The notes beneath the pieces were generated by a model. The model had not been told where the DNA came from, did not search any database, and saw only the letters and a list, made by a program, of their open reading frames with translations. 64,000 nucleotides of DNA from Malus domestica (taxonomy: Eukaryota; Streptophyta; Magnoliopsida; Rosales; Rosaceae). Location: NCBI RefSeq assembly GCF_042453785.1, contig NC_091668.1, forward strand, positions 14,032,001 through 14,096,000, written 5' to 3'. The translations under genes were made by a program, and so were the position numbers. Positions within the stretch are counted from its first letter, which is position 1; each line of letters starts with the position of its first letter. Positions 33,346-45,279 of this stretch are shown here, in pieces.

Positions 33346-34084
33346 TAACCAGCCTGAGGGTGTGTTACAATTTTATAAGAGGTTGTTCTTTAATTGAAGC
33401 TCATGTGAGAGGCAGTGGAATATTGGATGTTTTGGATGGGAATATTGGATTTTTATATGAGCAAGTACCATTTGTGCATTTTATCGACAAGTGTTATCTG
33501 TGAGCAGAACTTTGTGAGTTTGGCTTGTCGTGGTGAGAATTTAGATGATGTGTCTGCTGAAAAGAAATGACAACGCAAGACTAAGCAGAGAAATGAAAAA
33601 CCAGTGCAGTTAAAAGAAAACAGTGCTGCAGTTCTTGGATTTGGTAAAGAAGAGTTACAGCTAGATATTATACCACCTGAAAATTCATTAGGCAATCATA
33701 GTAGGGATGTTCTATATGATGTGACTATTGGACATCAATTTCTTTCCTCGAGCCATCTTCCCTGCAATCTTGTGTTTTGGAACTCTGTACCCCTTGCTAC
33801 ATAGGCTGTGGTCCTCCTGTATTTCAGCTGATTGGCCATCTCATCAAATGAAGTTGCACAATGATCAATACCAGAACTCTTGAACCCTATCTCCAATTGT
33901 TTTGAAGTTTCTCTGCAGTGCGTCCATTTGTCCATATTTCAATGTTGGTTATTTGAGACTTTGCTATGGGATTGCAAGATTGCAAATGGTTCAACTTTGT
34001 GTTCTATTTTCTGGTTTCATAGCAGTGATTGCAAATGTTCTTCCAATCTCAAACTGGGTTTCCCCAGTTGAGATTGAGGGGGAG

Positions 34085-34326
34085 TATTAAGTATACAAGT
34101 TAGCAATACAATTAGAAATACAGTTAGCTTAGTAAGTTGGTTAGTATTTGGTTAGAGTAGTTAGGCTTTCTCTTATAAAAACAGTTGTGTAACCTTCATT
34201 CAATCAATCAATACAAATCATATTTCTCTCTCTAAACTCTCTCTCTCTCTAGAATCTCTCTTGCTTCTCTCTATCATCTTCCTCTTCCTCTATACCAATT
34301 CTTCATCTTTTACAATGTAGTTAACA
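34085..34326 (+). repeat. 3' LTR (TA...CA) of the 3.1-kb element
   Basis: Direct repeat of 31192-31430 with few differences, which suggests fairly recent insertion. Confidence 0.82.
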
Positions 34327-34387
34327 AAAGCAAGAAGATAGGTAATTAACTAATAAGAAGAGGAGAGATATTTGAATTACCAGTTTC

Positions 34388-36170
34388 AATCAGAGTCAAG
34401 CACTTTCACATGACTTGTCGAAGAGATGGCGATACCATCAGTGTTGGGGCTGTCTTCTGGTGCAGTTATATGAATGTTTGAAATGTAGACATCATTACAT
34501 CTATGCATCCGGATATGGTTTCTTGGGCTATCAATAGAAGCAAATCCACCCAGTTGAAGATTGTCACACTGGTCAAAGTGTATAGCCTGCAACGACAATG
34601 ATATACTCAAAACTACTGGTATTTCGTAACTCAATAAATGAAAAAATAATGCCAATAGTTGAAGTTTGTCACACTGGTTTAATTTTTAAAACTGTTGCAT
34701 TCCAACATATAATTTCTTTGTTAAAAAATAAATGAAAAACGATTTGGAACCGTCCAGAATTTAGCAGTTTCACGGAGTTTTATTTTTTATTTTTGCGAAA
34801 CTCTATCAGATAAGTTAGTTTAGCCATTTGACTACTATTGTTCATCCGTGGACATGAATAAGAAAATACGAGTCCCTTCAGCCATGTTGCAATACGTTTC
34901 AATGATTTTTTTTTTTTTCTGGCAATTTTGAAAAAAATACGCATCAAATGGCTAAATTTTTTATGATTCCAGTCAATGGACTACATAATTCGGAGTATGA
35001 CTTTCTTTTCTTGATTTACTATATACAATGTAGTGATCAGGAATCATGAAAAACAGTTAATTACCGTAGGTGCATTACAACCCTCGTAATTAGTCACCTG
35101 AACGCACACACAGAGACACAAAATCATTTAGAAATTTCTTGAGTTTATGAGTATATAGTCTAAAAAGATTAATGGAAAGAGAATACATTGGAGACTTTTG
35201 TGTTGTCAATTGCTTGAGCTGCTTTATTTCTCCACCACAGATAACCGTGGCCATTAATCTCTCCTGTTCCTACAACCGCCAGATTGCTCACGTTTGAGAA
35301 GCACAGCCAGCATCCGGATTGACACTCATTCCAGTCACTAAGATTAGAGGGTGCCTCAATATTCCCTAAAATCTAAAGCCCGCGAAATTAATATCAAATG
35401 GAGAAAAAGGCTTCAAGTAAACTCTGATTAAATGAAGGGCTGTGATCAATGAGACTCTGATATATTATATATTTACCTGGATTTTAACTCTGTCTACCTT
35501 GCAAGGACCCTCAAATTTCAGAGGTTTCAGTTGGTATGTTTTCCCATATGGGATTTTCAGGACATGTTTCGCACCCTCAGTTCCACACGTTCTTTCCCAT
35601 GCATTGAAGAAAGCCTAATTTATTTGGTCACATACAATTAAAGAAAAGTGATCAGATAAAACTTCGAGTTCTAAATAATTTTTTTTGAAAAATGAATTTG
35701 AAGTGCCAAGAACATTTTTGAAAAATGATTTTAGCATGTTTATCTTTTTTTTTTCTTTATTCTTATTATTTTATCTTTGTTGGTGTAGCAGAAATTGAAG
35801 GTTCCTTGAAAAATAATCTTAGAAGCAGATATATAAGAATGAGAGATTTTTCAATGTGACAGTCACACGAAATGGTACACCACGTGTCCCTATAGAAATG
35901 GTGGGTTATGTGTGTTAAAAGGTTAATAACTTAAAAATTAAAAAATTTCACCACTTGCATATAAACACGTGGTGTACCATCCGTGTTCCCATCACAACTA
36001 AAAATTTCTCTATAAGAAGAGAGAAATTATTTACGCGGGTATCTTCAGCTATGTCATTTCCAGTGGCACCAAAATCAAGCACATTAGAAGTACCGTTTTG
36101 GCCAAAACCAATACCGAAAAAAGATGATGCAATAACCAAAAGCAGAAAGCTAACTGAAGGGCTCTCCTGC
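34388..36170 (-). pseudogene. Polygalacturonase (GH28) gene, 3' half missing
   Basis: The family hydrolyses pectin in the cell wall. Minus-strand exons with good GT/AG borders: about 36170-36034 (a hydrophobic secretory stretch SVSFLLLVIASSFFGIGFG, then NVLDFGATGNDIAEDTR), 35613-35479 (AFFNAWERTCGTEGAKHVLK, LKFEGPCKV), 35370-35190 (ILGNIEAPSNLSDWNE, GTGEINGHGYLWW), 35098-35066 (VTNYEGCNAPT) and 34588-34388 (IHFDQCDNLQLGGFASIDSP, ITAPEDSPNTDGIAIS). SPNTDGI is GH28 motif I with the first catalytic aspartate. Motifs GDDC, GHG and RIK were not found downstream: after the last donor the intron is entered by the 3.1-kb LTR element and no later exon follows. A first exon with the ATG was not found either. 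Probably dead. Confidence 0.85.
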
Positions 36171-36523
36171 ACAACATAAACAAGAAAATTTAAAGAATGG
36201 AGAGCAAGAATGGCTATAGTAAAGTTACATATAATCACACCCTGTTGGCTCCTAATGTTAACATTCTAAATTTGATATTTATAAACTTTTTGAAAGAAAA
36301 AAAATATTTCAGAATTTTATAAACTTGCTGATCTGATAGAAGCGAATAGGATTATGGTGATATATATATATATATATATATATATGGAAATCTTTTCTTG
36401 CCAAAAAATAACGATATAAGATGCCTATGTTAAGGGACTATAGAGCTGTATCATTGATTATAACGATTCTTATTTTGTGGTTCAAATTCATAGTCTAACA
36501 ATGTAAGCATATATAACTACTAT

Positions 36524-36528
<5 letters not shown>

Positions 36529-36582
<54 letters not shown>
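36529..36582. repeat. (TA)n microsatellite at the left edge of the Tat element
   Basis: About 27 TA units directly abut the LTR, whose first bases (TGT of TGTTTGTACC) are lost into the run. A shorter (TA)n lies at 36359-36386. Confidence 0.9.
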
Positions 36583-36586
<4 letters not shown>

Positions 36587-37094
36587 ACTATACTTGACCA
36601 ATCCCGAAACTACTGAGCACCAGTCAACGTTATACCGTCAAGAACCCAGAAGAGTTTCCCTCCAACCATGAGGCCAATCACAGCGCAACACGTGTCGACA
36701 TCAGTAGCCAATCATAGCGCGACACGTGTTAACATCAGAAGCCAATCACAACACGACACGTGTCAATGTCAGAATGAAACTAGAAACTCTCTTCTATAAA
36801 TAGAGATCATTCTCTCACAATATTTCCTAATGTCATTTGTACTAAATCATTCACTTGTACTCACTAAAGGAGAGCCTGAACCTATGTACTTGTGTAAACC
36901 CTTCACAATTAATGAGAACTCCTCTACTCCGTGGACGTAGCCAATCTGGGTGAACCACGTACATCTTGTGTTTGCTTCCCTGTCTCTATCCATTTACATA
37001 CTTATCCACACTAGTGACTGGAGCAATCTAGCAAAGATCACAAACTTAACATTTTCTGTTGTACCAAAGTCCTCACTGATTTTGTGCATCAACA
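36582..37094 (+). repeat. 5' LTR of the Tat element
   Basis: Holds TATAAATA at 36795-36802 and three 34-bp modules upstream of it. It ends TTTTGTGCATCAACA. Confidence 0.88.
36670..36770 (+). promoter_or_regulatory. Triple CCAAT + CACGTG module in U3
   Basis: GCCAATCACAGCGCAACACG-type units occur three times at a 34-bp pitch, with the palindrome CACGTG at 36689, 36723 and 36757, just upstream of the TATA box. CACGTG is the plant G-box/ABRE core bound by bZIP and bHLH factors. In the right LTR the second copy is CACGTA. Confidence 0.7.
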
Positions 37095-37196
37095 TTTGGT
37101 GCCGTCTGTGGGAACGACACTTATTCTCACTCTCTTCAGCTTTGTTAAGCTGGTATCCACCATTTGTACACTTTCTTTTGACCAGGCATCCCTCTC

Positions 37197-39148
37197 CAAC
37201 ATGGGGAGCGAAGGAAGCCACAGCACATAGAATGACACCCCTCTTGCACCTAGTGTGAAGCAACGAAAGAAGGAAGGAAAAAAGGTTGCTCTTCAAGCTA
37301 AATTCGATGAGCTAGAAGCTATCAAAACAACAAGATAGCAATGAAGAATGAGGTCCTCCAGGAGCAGTATGAGAAGCTTTTTGAGACGCTCCACAAAACT
37401 ATGCGTACTCAAACACGCGAGCTTGTTGCCCCTGTGGACATCAACCATCATTTGGGTGCCCCCCAACACGAAGGGTCACCTTCATTCGACATGGGTATCC
37501 CTGATGAGGAGTGAGCTAATCATCAAAACATTGATCAACATAAGACTTCTTTCAACCCAGCTGCTTCGACCCGAAGCAAGAGAAGTGGAGGAAGACACCT
37601 CCTTGCAGAAGGGTTGGAAGGATCGAAAGCCATTTATCGTGACTGCCGAGACTTCCTAAAGCAACGTCGAGAGAATCCCCTATACATATGCCCGAAGATC
37701 AATGACCCAAGGGTTTCTGAAAGACTCGGTCCCCTCCCACGACCTAGGCCAGCAACCAATCTAGGGAAGGAAAGACGTATCCTAGAGGAACATGAAGGTA
37801 CATGGGACTTTGAGGTATTCCGACAGACTCGCCCTAGAAGTCAGTATGGCGAGTTCAAGGAAAAATCACACGCCTTTGCTCAAACTTTCCTACTTCCAAG
37901 AGGCGATGGAGACATTCGAAAGAAAATCCTAGTGGTACATGACTCCACTCAAGACCCCCTTGTCCTACAGCTCATTGAGGAAGTAAACAAGTTGAAGGCC
38001 GAACGTCAGGCTGAGATACCTGACTGGAACCAACCCAGGTTTGGCCCTCTCACAAGGAGGATCCTCGACACCCCCTTCAAGCGAAGACAAAACAAAAGCT
38101 TGGTTTACAACTCTATACTGGAAGGGAGGACCCAATTGAACACCTTAACCTCTTTGAGTCCACCATGGCATATTGGATGCACACCGACAAAGAGTGATGT
38201 CTTCTCTTCCCCTCCACCCTCTCTGACGGAGCTCTAAACTGGTATTGCCGTCTTCCACCTGAGACAGTAGACTCATTTGAGGAACTGAGAAAACTGTTTG
38301 TCTCTCAACACATCTTTCAGACTGATCGCTTGCATTCTGCAAATGACTTGTACACTATTCACCAGAAGCCGGACGAGTCACTACGAGAGTGTGCTGGTCG
38401 TTTCAGCCATGAGTATTCTCGCTGCGCTGAGGCAGATGAAAAGACCGCCCTCAAGGCCTTCATGGCAGGCCTACATGATTGTTTCTTCAAGTACATGATC
38501 AATACCAACACTTGGAAGACTTACTCTAAGGTGATGGCACATGCTTACAATCATGCCTCCGCCGAGGCAAGGACATATCAAGGGAAATCCCCCACAACCA
38601 CCCATTATCAGCAAGTAGGGAGTGGAAGCCAGATCTAACCAAATGAGAATACCTCGACCTTCCAAACGGCAGCGGTGCCTCCCCCTGCCTTACTTAATAC
38701 TTTGCCAAGTCAACAGACATATCAATCTCAGGGCAAAAGGAAAGATTTCCATCCTCACCATTCTCATTTTAGTAAAAGAAGTAAGGGACACTACCGCGAT
38801 AACCAAGGGTATCGTCATGATAATCCCCGATCCCAGGCAGTCAACACAGTGGGTCAAACACGTGTCAGGACAACCCCTACCCCGAGGTATGAGGCATACA
38901 CACCTTTGAATGCCACATGCGTGGTCATTTACCCCAGCATAGCACACTTGATACTGAAGCCAAAGTCGAGGCACCCGGATTACAAGCCCACGAAGAATAC
39001 GGGCACGTTTTGCTGCTACCACGAGCATAACGACCATGACGGCGAGAAGTGTATCACCCTTCGTGATCATATTGAAGCTTTGGCACGTGAAGGAAAAATT
39101 GATCAATTTCTCCTTCACCCTCCAAGGGGTAACCGTAACCAACACTAG
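37197..39148 (+). pseudogene. Gag of the Tat element, frameshifted
   Basis: It begins near MGSEGSHST at 37201 with an immediate TAG. The later part has DCRDFLKQRRENPLYICPKI and VFRQTRPRSQYGEFKEKSHA. After a shift near 38115 it continues HLNLFESTMAYWMHTDKE, a stop, GALNWYCRLPPETVDSFEEL and SANDLYTIHQKPDESLRECA, then the region near 39010 with FCCYHEHNDHDGEKC, a degenerate zinc-knuckle-like motif. This is the capsid and nucleocapsid protein of Tat-type Gypsy elements. Confidence 0.82.
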
Positions 39149-39309
39149 GTAAATGTGATATATTCCATAAGTGGTGGCACACCCATATCTAAATCTTCTA
39201 ACAGGGCCATGAAAAATAGTGAACGAACTTTAAGGTCCGGCCACTAAGTGTTTCACGTGGAAGACATCAAATGAGGTAAGTATTAAAAGCCTAACTAGGA
39301 TCCAATATG

Positions 39310-39832
39310 TTTCTACGCTGAGGAAGAAAGAGGTATCATCTACCCTCACAACGACCCACTGATCGTGGAAGCTCACATAACCAACTTTGAAGTACGACGA
39401 ATCCTAGTAGACACGGGGGCTTCGGTCAATATCATGTTTGCTGAAGCTTTCAGGGCACTTAATATAGCTGAACACTTGCTTGACCGCTCGATTTCCCCTC
39501 TAATAAGCTTCTCTGGTGATATCGTGCAACCTTTGGGGAGCATACACTTACCTTTCACCATTGGTACATGCCCTTACACAGCTACCATTACCACTAACTT
39601 CCTGGTGGTTGATTGCCCAACGGTATACAATGTCATCTTCGGACACACAGGCATCAATGATCTCAAGGCCATGATATCCATACATATGTTGTTGATAAAA
39701 TTTCCAACCCCTATGGCAATGGTTACATCAGAGGAGATCAACTTAGTGCAGGATCATGTTATAACACTTCGGTCAAGCAACAACACCTGCCAGTTCCCAA
39801 GGAAACCCTTTCTATACATGACCAAGTCATAA
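39310..39832 (+). pseudogene. Aspartic protease of the Tat element
   Basis: The catalytic motif is intact: VRRILVDTGASVNIMFAEAF (about residues 9-28 of the 39365 frame). PTVYNVIFGHTGINDLKAM replaces the usual ILGR flap motif (family: YNAILGRP). It lies between gag and RT as in other Gypsy elements and would process the polyprotein. Confidence 0.82.
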
Positions 39833-40079
39833 AGACCAGCCCAGACGAAGCCAACTTGGATCTTCACGGTGGCGACAGTCAACCTGACGATCCTCGAGAT
39901 GACTCTTTCACCCAGCAAGCACAACCCACTGAAGAGTTGGAGAATGTATCTATCTCAAAAGATTATCCGGATCGCATGGTGAAGATTGGTACCACCTTGT
40001 CACCACCCATTCGGTTGGCATTGATCTCTTTTTACAAGAGAACACTGAGGTCTTCGCCTGGTCATACGAGGACATGCCA

Positions 40080-41240
40080 GGCATCTCTCCCAATATAATC
40101 TGTCATCGCTTAAGTATTGACCCCAAGACCAGGCCAGTGAGACAGAAGTGAAGATCTTATGACGCTGAACGGTACAAGGCAATGAAGGCAGAAGTTGAAA
40201 AACTCAAAGGCATAGGCTTCGTCTGCGAAGTCAATTATCCAACGTGGGTAGCAAATGCTGTCTTTGTTAAGAAGAATCCGACCAAGGAAAGTCTCCTGCT
40301 CCAAAAGATCTTGTGAAGAATGTGTGTCGATTACACCGACCTAAATAAAGGATGCCCGAAGGATATCTTTCATCTTCCTCTCATAGACAGACTTATAGAC
40401 TTTACGGCAGGGTGTGAACTCCTGAGCTTCATGGATGCTTACTCAAGATACAACCAAATCCTCATGAACCCTCCGGACCAAGAACACATAGCCTTCATTA
40501 CTGATAAGGGACTATATTGCTATAAAGTCATGCCATTCGGCCTAAAGAATGCAGGAGCGACTTATCAGAGACTGGTTAATTCAATGTTCGCCGAACAAAT
40601 TGGGAAGAGCATGGAAGTTTACGTTGATGATATGCTAGTCAAGAGAAAACATGCTGACCAACACATCACCAACCTATTTGAAACTTTCACCATTCTAAAG
40701 AGGTATCGAATGAGGTTGAACCCCAACAAATGTGCCTTCGGCGTAGGCTCTGGCAAATTCTTGGGCTTCATGATAAGCCAACGAGGCATTGAGGCTAATC
40801 CCGAGAAGATCAAAGCAATCCTCGACATGAAAGACATCCAGAGCCTTACTGGTAAGGTGGCAGCCTTAACTAGGTTCATCTCTAAGGCCACCAACAGATG
40901 TGCTCCTTTATTCAAAGCACTTAAGGGAAGTAAGAAGTACATTACATGGACTGATGAATGTGTTGAGGCATTCAATAACCTCAAAGACTACATGAGTAAA
41001 GCCCATTTGCTCTCCAAACCTGAAGTTGGTGACACTCTTATTATCTATCTGTTGGTATCGGCTTCAGCAGTAAGTTTCGTTCTCATTCGAAATGATGGTA
41101 ATGTCGAACGGCCTGTCTACTACGCTAGCAAGGCCTTACAAGATGCGGAGACATGATACTCTAACATTGAGAAATTCGCTCTAGCATTGGTCATGTCTGC
41201 TCGAAAACTTCGCCCTTACTTCTAAGCACACTCCATCATC
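40080..41240 (+). pseudogene. Reverse transcriptase and RNase H of the Tat element
   Basis: The main frame 40320-41156 has [55 protein letters not shown] and the catalytic YVDDMLVK. The fused RNase H starts at [20 protein letters not shown] and continues after a TGA at 41155 with YSNIEKFALALVMSARKLRPYF. Upstream (40130-40320) YDAERYKAMKAEVEKLKGIG is separated by stops. It copies element RNA into DNA inside the capsid. Several single-base defects make it inactive here. Confidence 0.9.
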
Positions 41241-41469
41241 GTGCTTACCAATCATCCTCTTCGATAGATACTCCAACGTCCTGACACTTCCCGACGAATG
41301 ATCAAATAGGCGATAGCATTGGGTGAGTTTGACATCTCCTACCAACCAAAGCCAGCTGAGAAGGGCCAAGCAGTGGCAGACTTCATCGCCGACTTCACAT
41401 ATCCTGTTGACATTGTTTCTATGCCTAAAGAAGTGGTTTCATTTCCCTCGGAAGCTTAGAAAATAGAAC

Positions 41470-41860
41470 CAACAACCCCAACATGGAGTCTATATGTTGA
41501 TGGCTCGTCCAACCAACAGGGTTGTGGAGCAGGACTAGTCCTTACGACCCTTGACAAAGTGGCGATAGAGTATGCTTTTCGTTTCAAATTCAAGGCGTCA
41601 AACAATGAGGCCGAATATGAAGCCCTCTTAGCAGGCTTACGTTTGGCCAAACACCTTGGGGTTAAACGAATTGATATCTTTAGTGACTCCTAATTGGTGG
41701 TTAACCAGGTCACCAACAACTTTGACGCTAAAGATAGCTCCATGGCAGCATATATGGCATAAACACAATTGTTGCTTAAGCACTTCCACTACCAGATCAC
41801 CCAAATTCCTCAAGCGGCAAACAGTCATGCAGATGCTTTGGCTCACCTCGCCTCGCCTCA
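41470..41860 (+). pseudogene. Second, archaeal-type RNase H domain (aRNH)
   Basis: LYVDGSSNQQGCGAGLVLTT, FKASNNEAEYEALLAGLRLA and KRIDIFSDS place the D-E-D residues of RNase HI; a TAA at 41690 follows DS, then LVVNQV. A frame near 41770 ends QAANSHADALAHLAS, the final aspartate. An extra RNase H of this type after the normal one is a known mark of the Tat lineage. Confidence 0.82.
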
Positions 41861-42059
41861 GCGGTGGAAGACAAGATTGGGAGAAAAATTCAGGTCGAAT
41901 TGTTGGCAGCACCAAGTACCATGGATGTGGAAGTGTGCAACTTACAACAAGGAGATAGTTGGATTACCCCGATTTATAGATTCCTTGCTCATGGCACCCT
42001 TCCAAATGACAATGTCCAAGCTAAGCAGATTTGATACAAGGCTACCCGTTACTTGATCA

Positions 42060-43195
42060 TTAATGACCAACTCTACAAGCGGGGTTTTAACCTACCATAC
42101 CTAAGATGCCTTAAGCCCGCAGAGGCGGAAACTGTCATTCGAGAAATACATGAAGGAGTCTACGGAGATCATGATGGATCTTGATCTTTAGCACACAATG
42201 TTTTTCGTCAAGGATATTACTGGCCAACACTCCACCAAGATGCCATCAGAATATCCCGCTCATGTGATAAGTGTCAACGCTACGCAACTATTCCTCACTC
42301 CCCTCCCGAGCCACTCACTCCTACGATCAGCCATTGGCCCTTCGCCCAATGAGGACTTGATTTGATCGGCCCAATGCCTGCAGGGAAGGGCAAGGTTCGC
42401 TATGCAATCGTTGCAGGTGACTACTTCACAAAGTGGGCCAAAGTAGAACCCTTGGCAACCATTACTGAGGTAAAAATAGAAGACTTCGTATGGAAGAACA
42501 TCCTTTGCAGATTCGGCATTCCTAATGCTATAATCACTGACAACGGGCGACAGTTCGATAACAATAAGTTCAGGATGTTCTGCTCTAAGTTCAACATCAA
42601 CTTATGTTTTGCCTCCCCAGCTCATCCCCAGTCTAATGGACAAGTTGAAGCTATCAACAAAATAATCAAGCGAACTTTGAAAACCAGCTTGGACAAGGCT
42701 AAAGGTTGTTGGCCAAAATTTGTACCTTAAGTTCTTTGGTCATACCGCACTTCGTATCGGACATCAACAGGAGAAACCCCATTCTCACTTACCTTTGGTA
42801 CAGAGGCAGTTGTCCCAGTTGAGCTTGAACAAGCAACGTTCCGAGTCCAGAACTACGTGCAAAGCGAAAATGACAAACAACTTACCCTCAACTTAGATCT
42901 AGTCGAGGAACACAGAAACCAGGCTCACTTGAGGAATGTCGCCTACAAGCAGCGCATCTCCAACTACTATGACTCAAGGGTCAAACCTCATTCTTTCAAA
43001 GTAGAGGACTGGGTATTGAAGAAAATATTACTCTGCGACAGAGTTCCGAGTGAAGGAACACTTAGTCCAAACTGGGATGGACCGTTTGAAGTTGTTGACA
43101 TCAGTCGCCCTAGCTCCTACAAGCTTAGAAGCTCTGATGGCAAGACCCTTGGCCATCCATGGAACGCTGATCACTTGAAATACTATTACAAATAA
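42060..43195 (+). pseudogene. Integrase of the Tat element
   Basis: An HHCC-type start (IREIHEGVYGDHDGS, then CDKCQRYATIPHSPPEPLTP), the core from GLDLIGPMPAGKGKVRYAIV with VIITDNGRQFDNNKF-like strand (IITDNGRQFDNNKFRMFC) and SPAHPQSNGQVEAINKIIKR giving D-D-E, and a C-terminal part ETPFSLTFGTEAVVPVELEQ to NWDGPFEVVDISRPSSYKLR. It inserts the cDNA into the genome. Stops at about 42180, 42350 and 42728 break the frame. Confidence 0.9.
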
Positions 43196-43564
43196 ACTCA
43201 CATTGTACAAGTGTTAAGCTTCAGCCGTTCGACATCCTATGTAACGAAGACTATTTAGCATGAATTCAATAAAGAGGTGATTTGGACAACTTGATCCTAA
43301 TCCTCTTACATTCCTAGCAATGAAACACTCGGGTTCAAAGCTTCAACATGAATGCTTGCAACATAAAACAAAGTCTAAGTATATGTCAACAAGACTATAC
43401 AAATAAATGAACAGCTTCACAGTATATTCGTTCAATCATACATTCCAACATATTCATACATAAGCCAACTGTGCTTTGAAAGGGTTCAGCATATTTTGTG
43501 TCATTTGACAGTTGCTACAATGTGCCTAGACACCTTACCCTTATTCTCACTAACCAAGTGATGA

Positions 43565-43995
43565 AATGTACAACCCGTACTCTCCTTCATGCCACCAACC
43601 AGGTGATGAAATGTATAACCCGTACTCTAATATCATTTAGCAACTTGCCACTCATGCCACCAACCAGGTGAAGAAGGAACTCATCTTCATGCCACCAACC
43701 AGGTGATGAAATGTACAACCCATACTCTCCTTCATGCCACCAACCAGGTGATGAAATGTACAACCCGTACTCTAATATCATTTGGCAACTTGCCACTAAT
43801 GCTAAAAACCAGGTGAAGAAGGAACTCATCTTCATGCCACCAACCAGGTGATGAAATGTACAACCTGTACTCTTATTCATGCCACCAACCAGGTGATGAA
43901 ATGTACAACCCGTACTTTAATATCATTTGGCAACTTACCATTCATGCCACCAACCAGGGGAAGAAGGAACTCACCTTCATACCACTAACCAAGTG
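43565..43995. repeat. Tandem repeat block 1 of the Tat element (CCACCAACCAGGTGATGAAA)
   Basis: Two alternating unit types: CATGCCACCAACCAGGTGAT-GAAATGTACAACCCGTACTC and CATTTGGCAACTTGCCACTC-ATGCCACCAACCAGGTGAAG. They form a higher-order array of about three rounds. The core word is shared with 26830-27040. Confidence 0.9.
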
Positions 43996-44269
43996 ATGAA
44001 AGCAACTCACCATTCATTCCACTTATCAGAAGACGAGTGGTACAACTTGTACATGTGAACTCCTAGCATTCACAAATAATCAAAAACCCTCAAGCTTGAC
44101 AACTCAACTAGGGGGAGCACTTATGCCCAACAAGAGTTATAGTCACTAACAAAGTCTTATTGCAAGCCAACAGCAACTTCAGTGCATGGCATACGAAGAT
44201 CAAGCTATTCAGCTCTCTTGCATCTGCTTCAAACATTTCCCCTCTGTAACAATGCAAACACTACAACTC

Positions 44270-45130
44270 GTAGAAAGCTTCACACACTCTTGATCAAGAT
44301 AGTGTGAAGCAAAACCAATTTATGGTGCCAACAAGAGCTTCATCAATGGAGGGCAACCACAATTCTCAAAAGCTTCACACACTCTTGATCAAGACAGTGT
44401 GAAGCAAAACCAATTTATGGGGCTAACAAGAGCTTCATCAAAGGAGGGCAACCATAATTCTCAAAAGCTTCACACACTTTTGATCAAGACAGTGTGAAGC
44501 AAAACTAATTTATGGTGCCAACAAGAGCTTCATCAAAGGAGGGTAACCACAATTCTCAAAAGCTTCACACACTCTTGATCAAGACAGTGTGAAGCAAACT
44601 CAATTTATGGTGCCAACAAGAGTTTCATCAATGGAGGGCAATCACAATTCTCAAAAGCTTCACACACTCTTGATCAAGACAGTGTGAAGCAAAATCAATT
44701 TATGGTGCCAACAAGAGCTTCATCAATGAAGGGCAACCACAATTCTCAAAAGCTTCACACACTCTTGATCAAGATAGTGTGAAGCAAAACCAATTTATGG
44801 TGCCAACAAGAGCTTCATCAATGGAGGGCAACCACAATTCTCAAAAGCTTCACACACTCTTGATCAAGACAGTGTGATGCAAAACCAATTTATGGTGCCA
44901 ACAAAAGCTTCATCAATGGAGGGTAACCACAATGCTCAAAAGCTTTACACACTCTTGATCAAGACAGTGTGAAGCAAAACCAATTTATGGTACCAACAAA
45001 AGCTTCATCAAAGGAGTTAAACCACAATTCTCAAAAGCTTCACACACTCTTGATCAAGACAGTGTGAAGCAAAACCAATTTATGGTGCCAACAAAAGCTT
45101 CATCAATGAAGGGCAACTACAATTCTCAAA
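44270..45130. repeat. Tandem repeat block 2: 95-bp unit, about nine copies
   Basis: Unit starts (AGCTTCACACACTCTTGATC) fall at about 44276, 44371 and 44466 and onward at a 95-bp pitch. Each unit holds a hairpin-forming CACACTCTTGATCAAGACAG word ending GTGTG. The units are over 90 percent alike by eye. Confidence 0.92.
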
Positions 45131-45279
45131 CCTTCGAAGCAAATTCAATTTATATAGTTCATCCAAACCTTCGACTACTACAAGGTGTGGCTTGTATCAC
45201 AATCTCTTGCTCAACAGTGTGGAAGCAAAATTTGTATATGTTGTCTCTCCCACATTTTCAAATTTCTAGTTTCCCAAAA

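Larger units (their letters stand above)
31192..34326 (+). mobile_element. Non-autonomous Copia-type LTR element (3.1 kb, no coding)
   Basis: LTRs at 31192-31430 and 34085-34326 are nearly identical and flanked by AAAGC at 31187-31191 and 34327-34331. The primer site TGGTATCAGAGTCGCTAGG starts at 31431; a purine tract GATTGAGGGGGAG precedes the right LTR. Both LTRs begin TATTAAGTAT and end GTTAACA, so the termini are TA...CA rather than TG...CA. No gag or pol frame is seen in 2.65 kb; the interior has a repeat of AAATCCCACGAAGGGTAATC at about 32990-33340. It lies in an intron of the polygalacturonase gene. Confidence 0.85.

Noticed and set aside
31431..34084. Possible gag or captured gene in the 3.1-kb element
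   Set aside because: Several short ORFs exist, but none carries gag, protease or host-gene motifs I can recognise.
38690..39145. 151-codon minus-strand ORF
   Set aside because: Antisense shadow of the Tat gag zinc-knuckle region.
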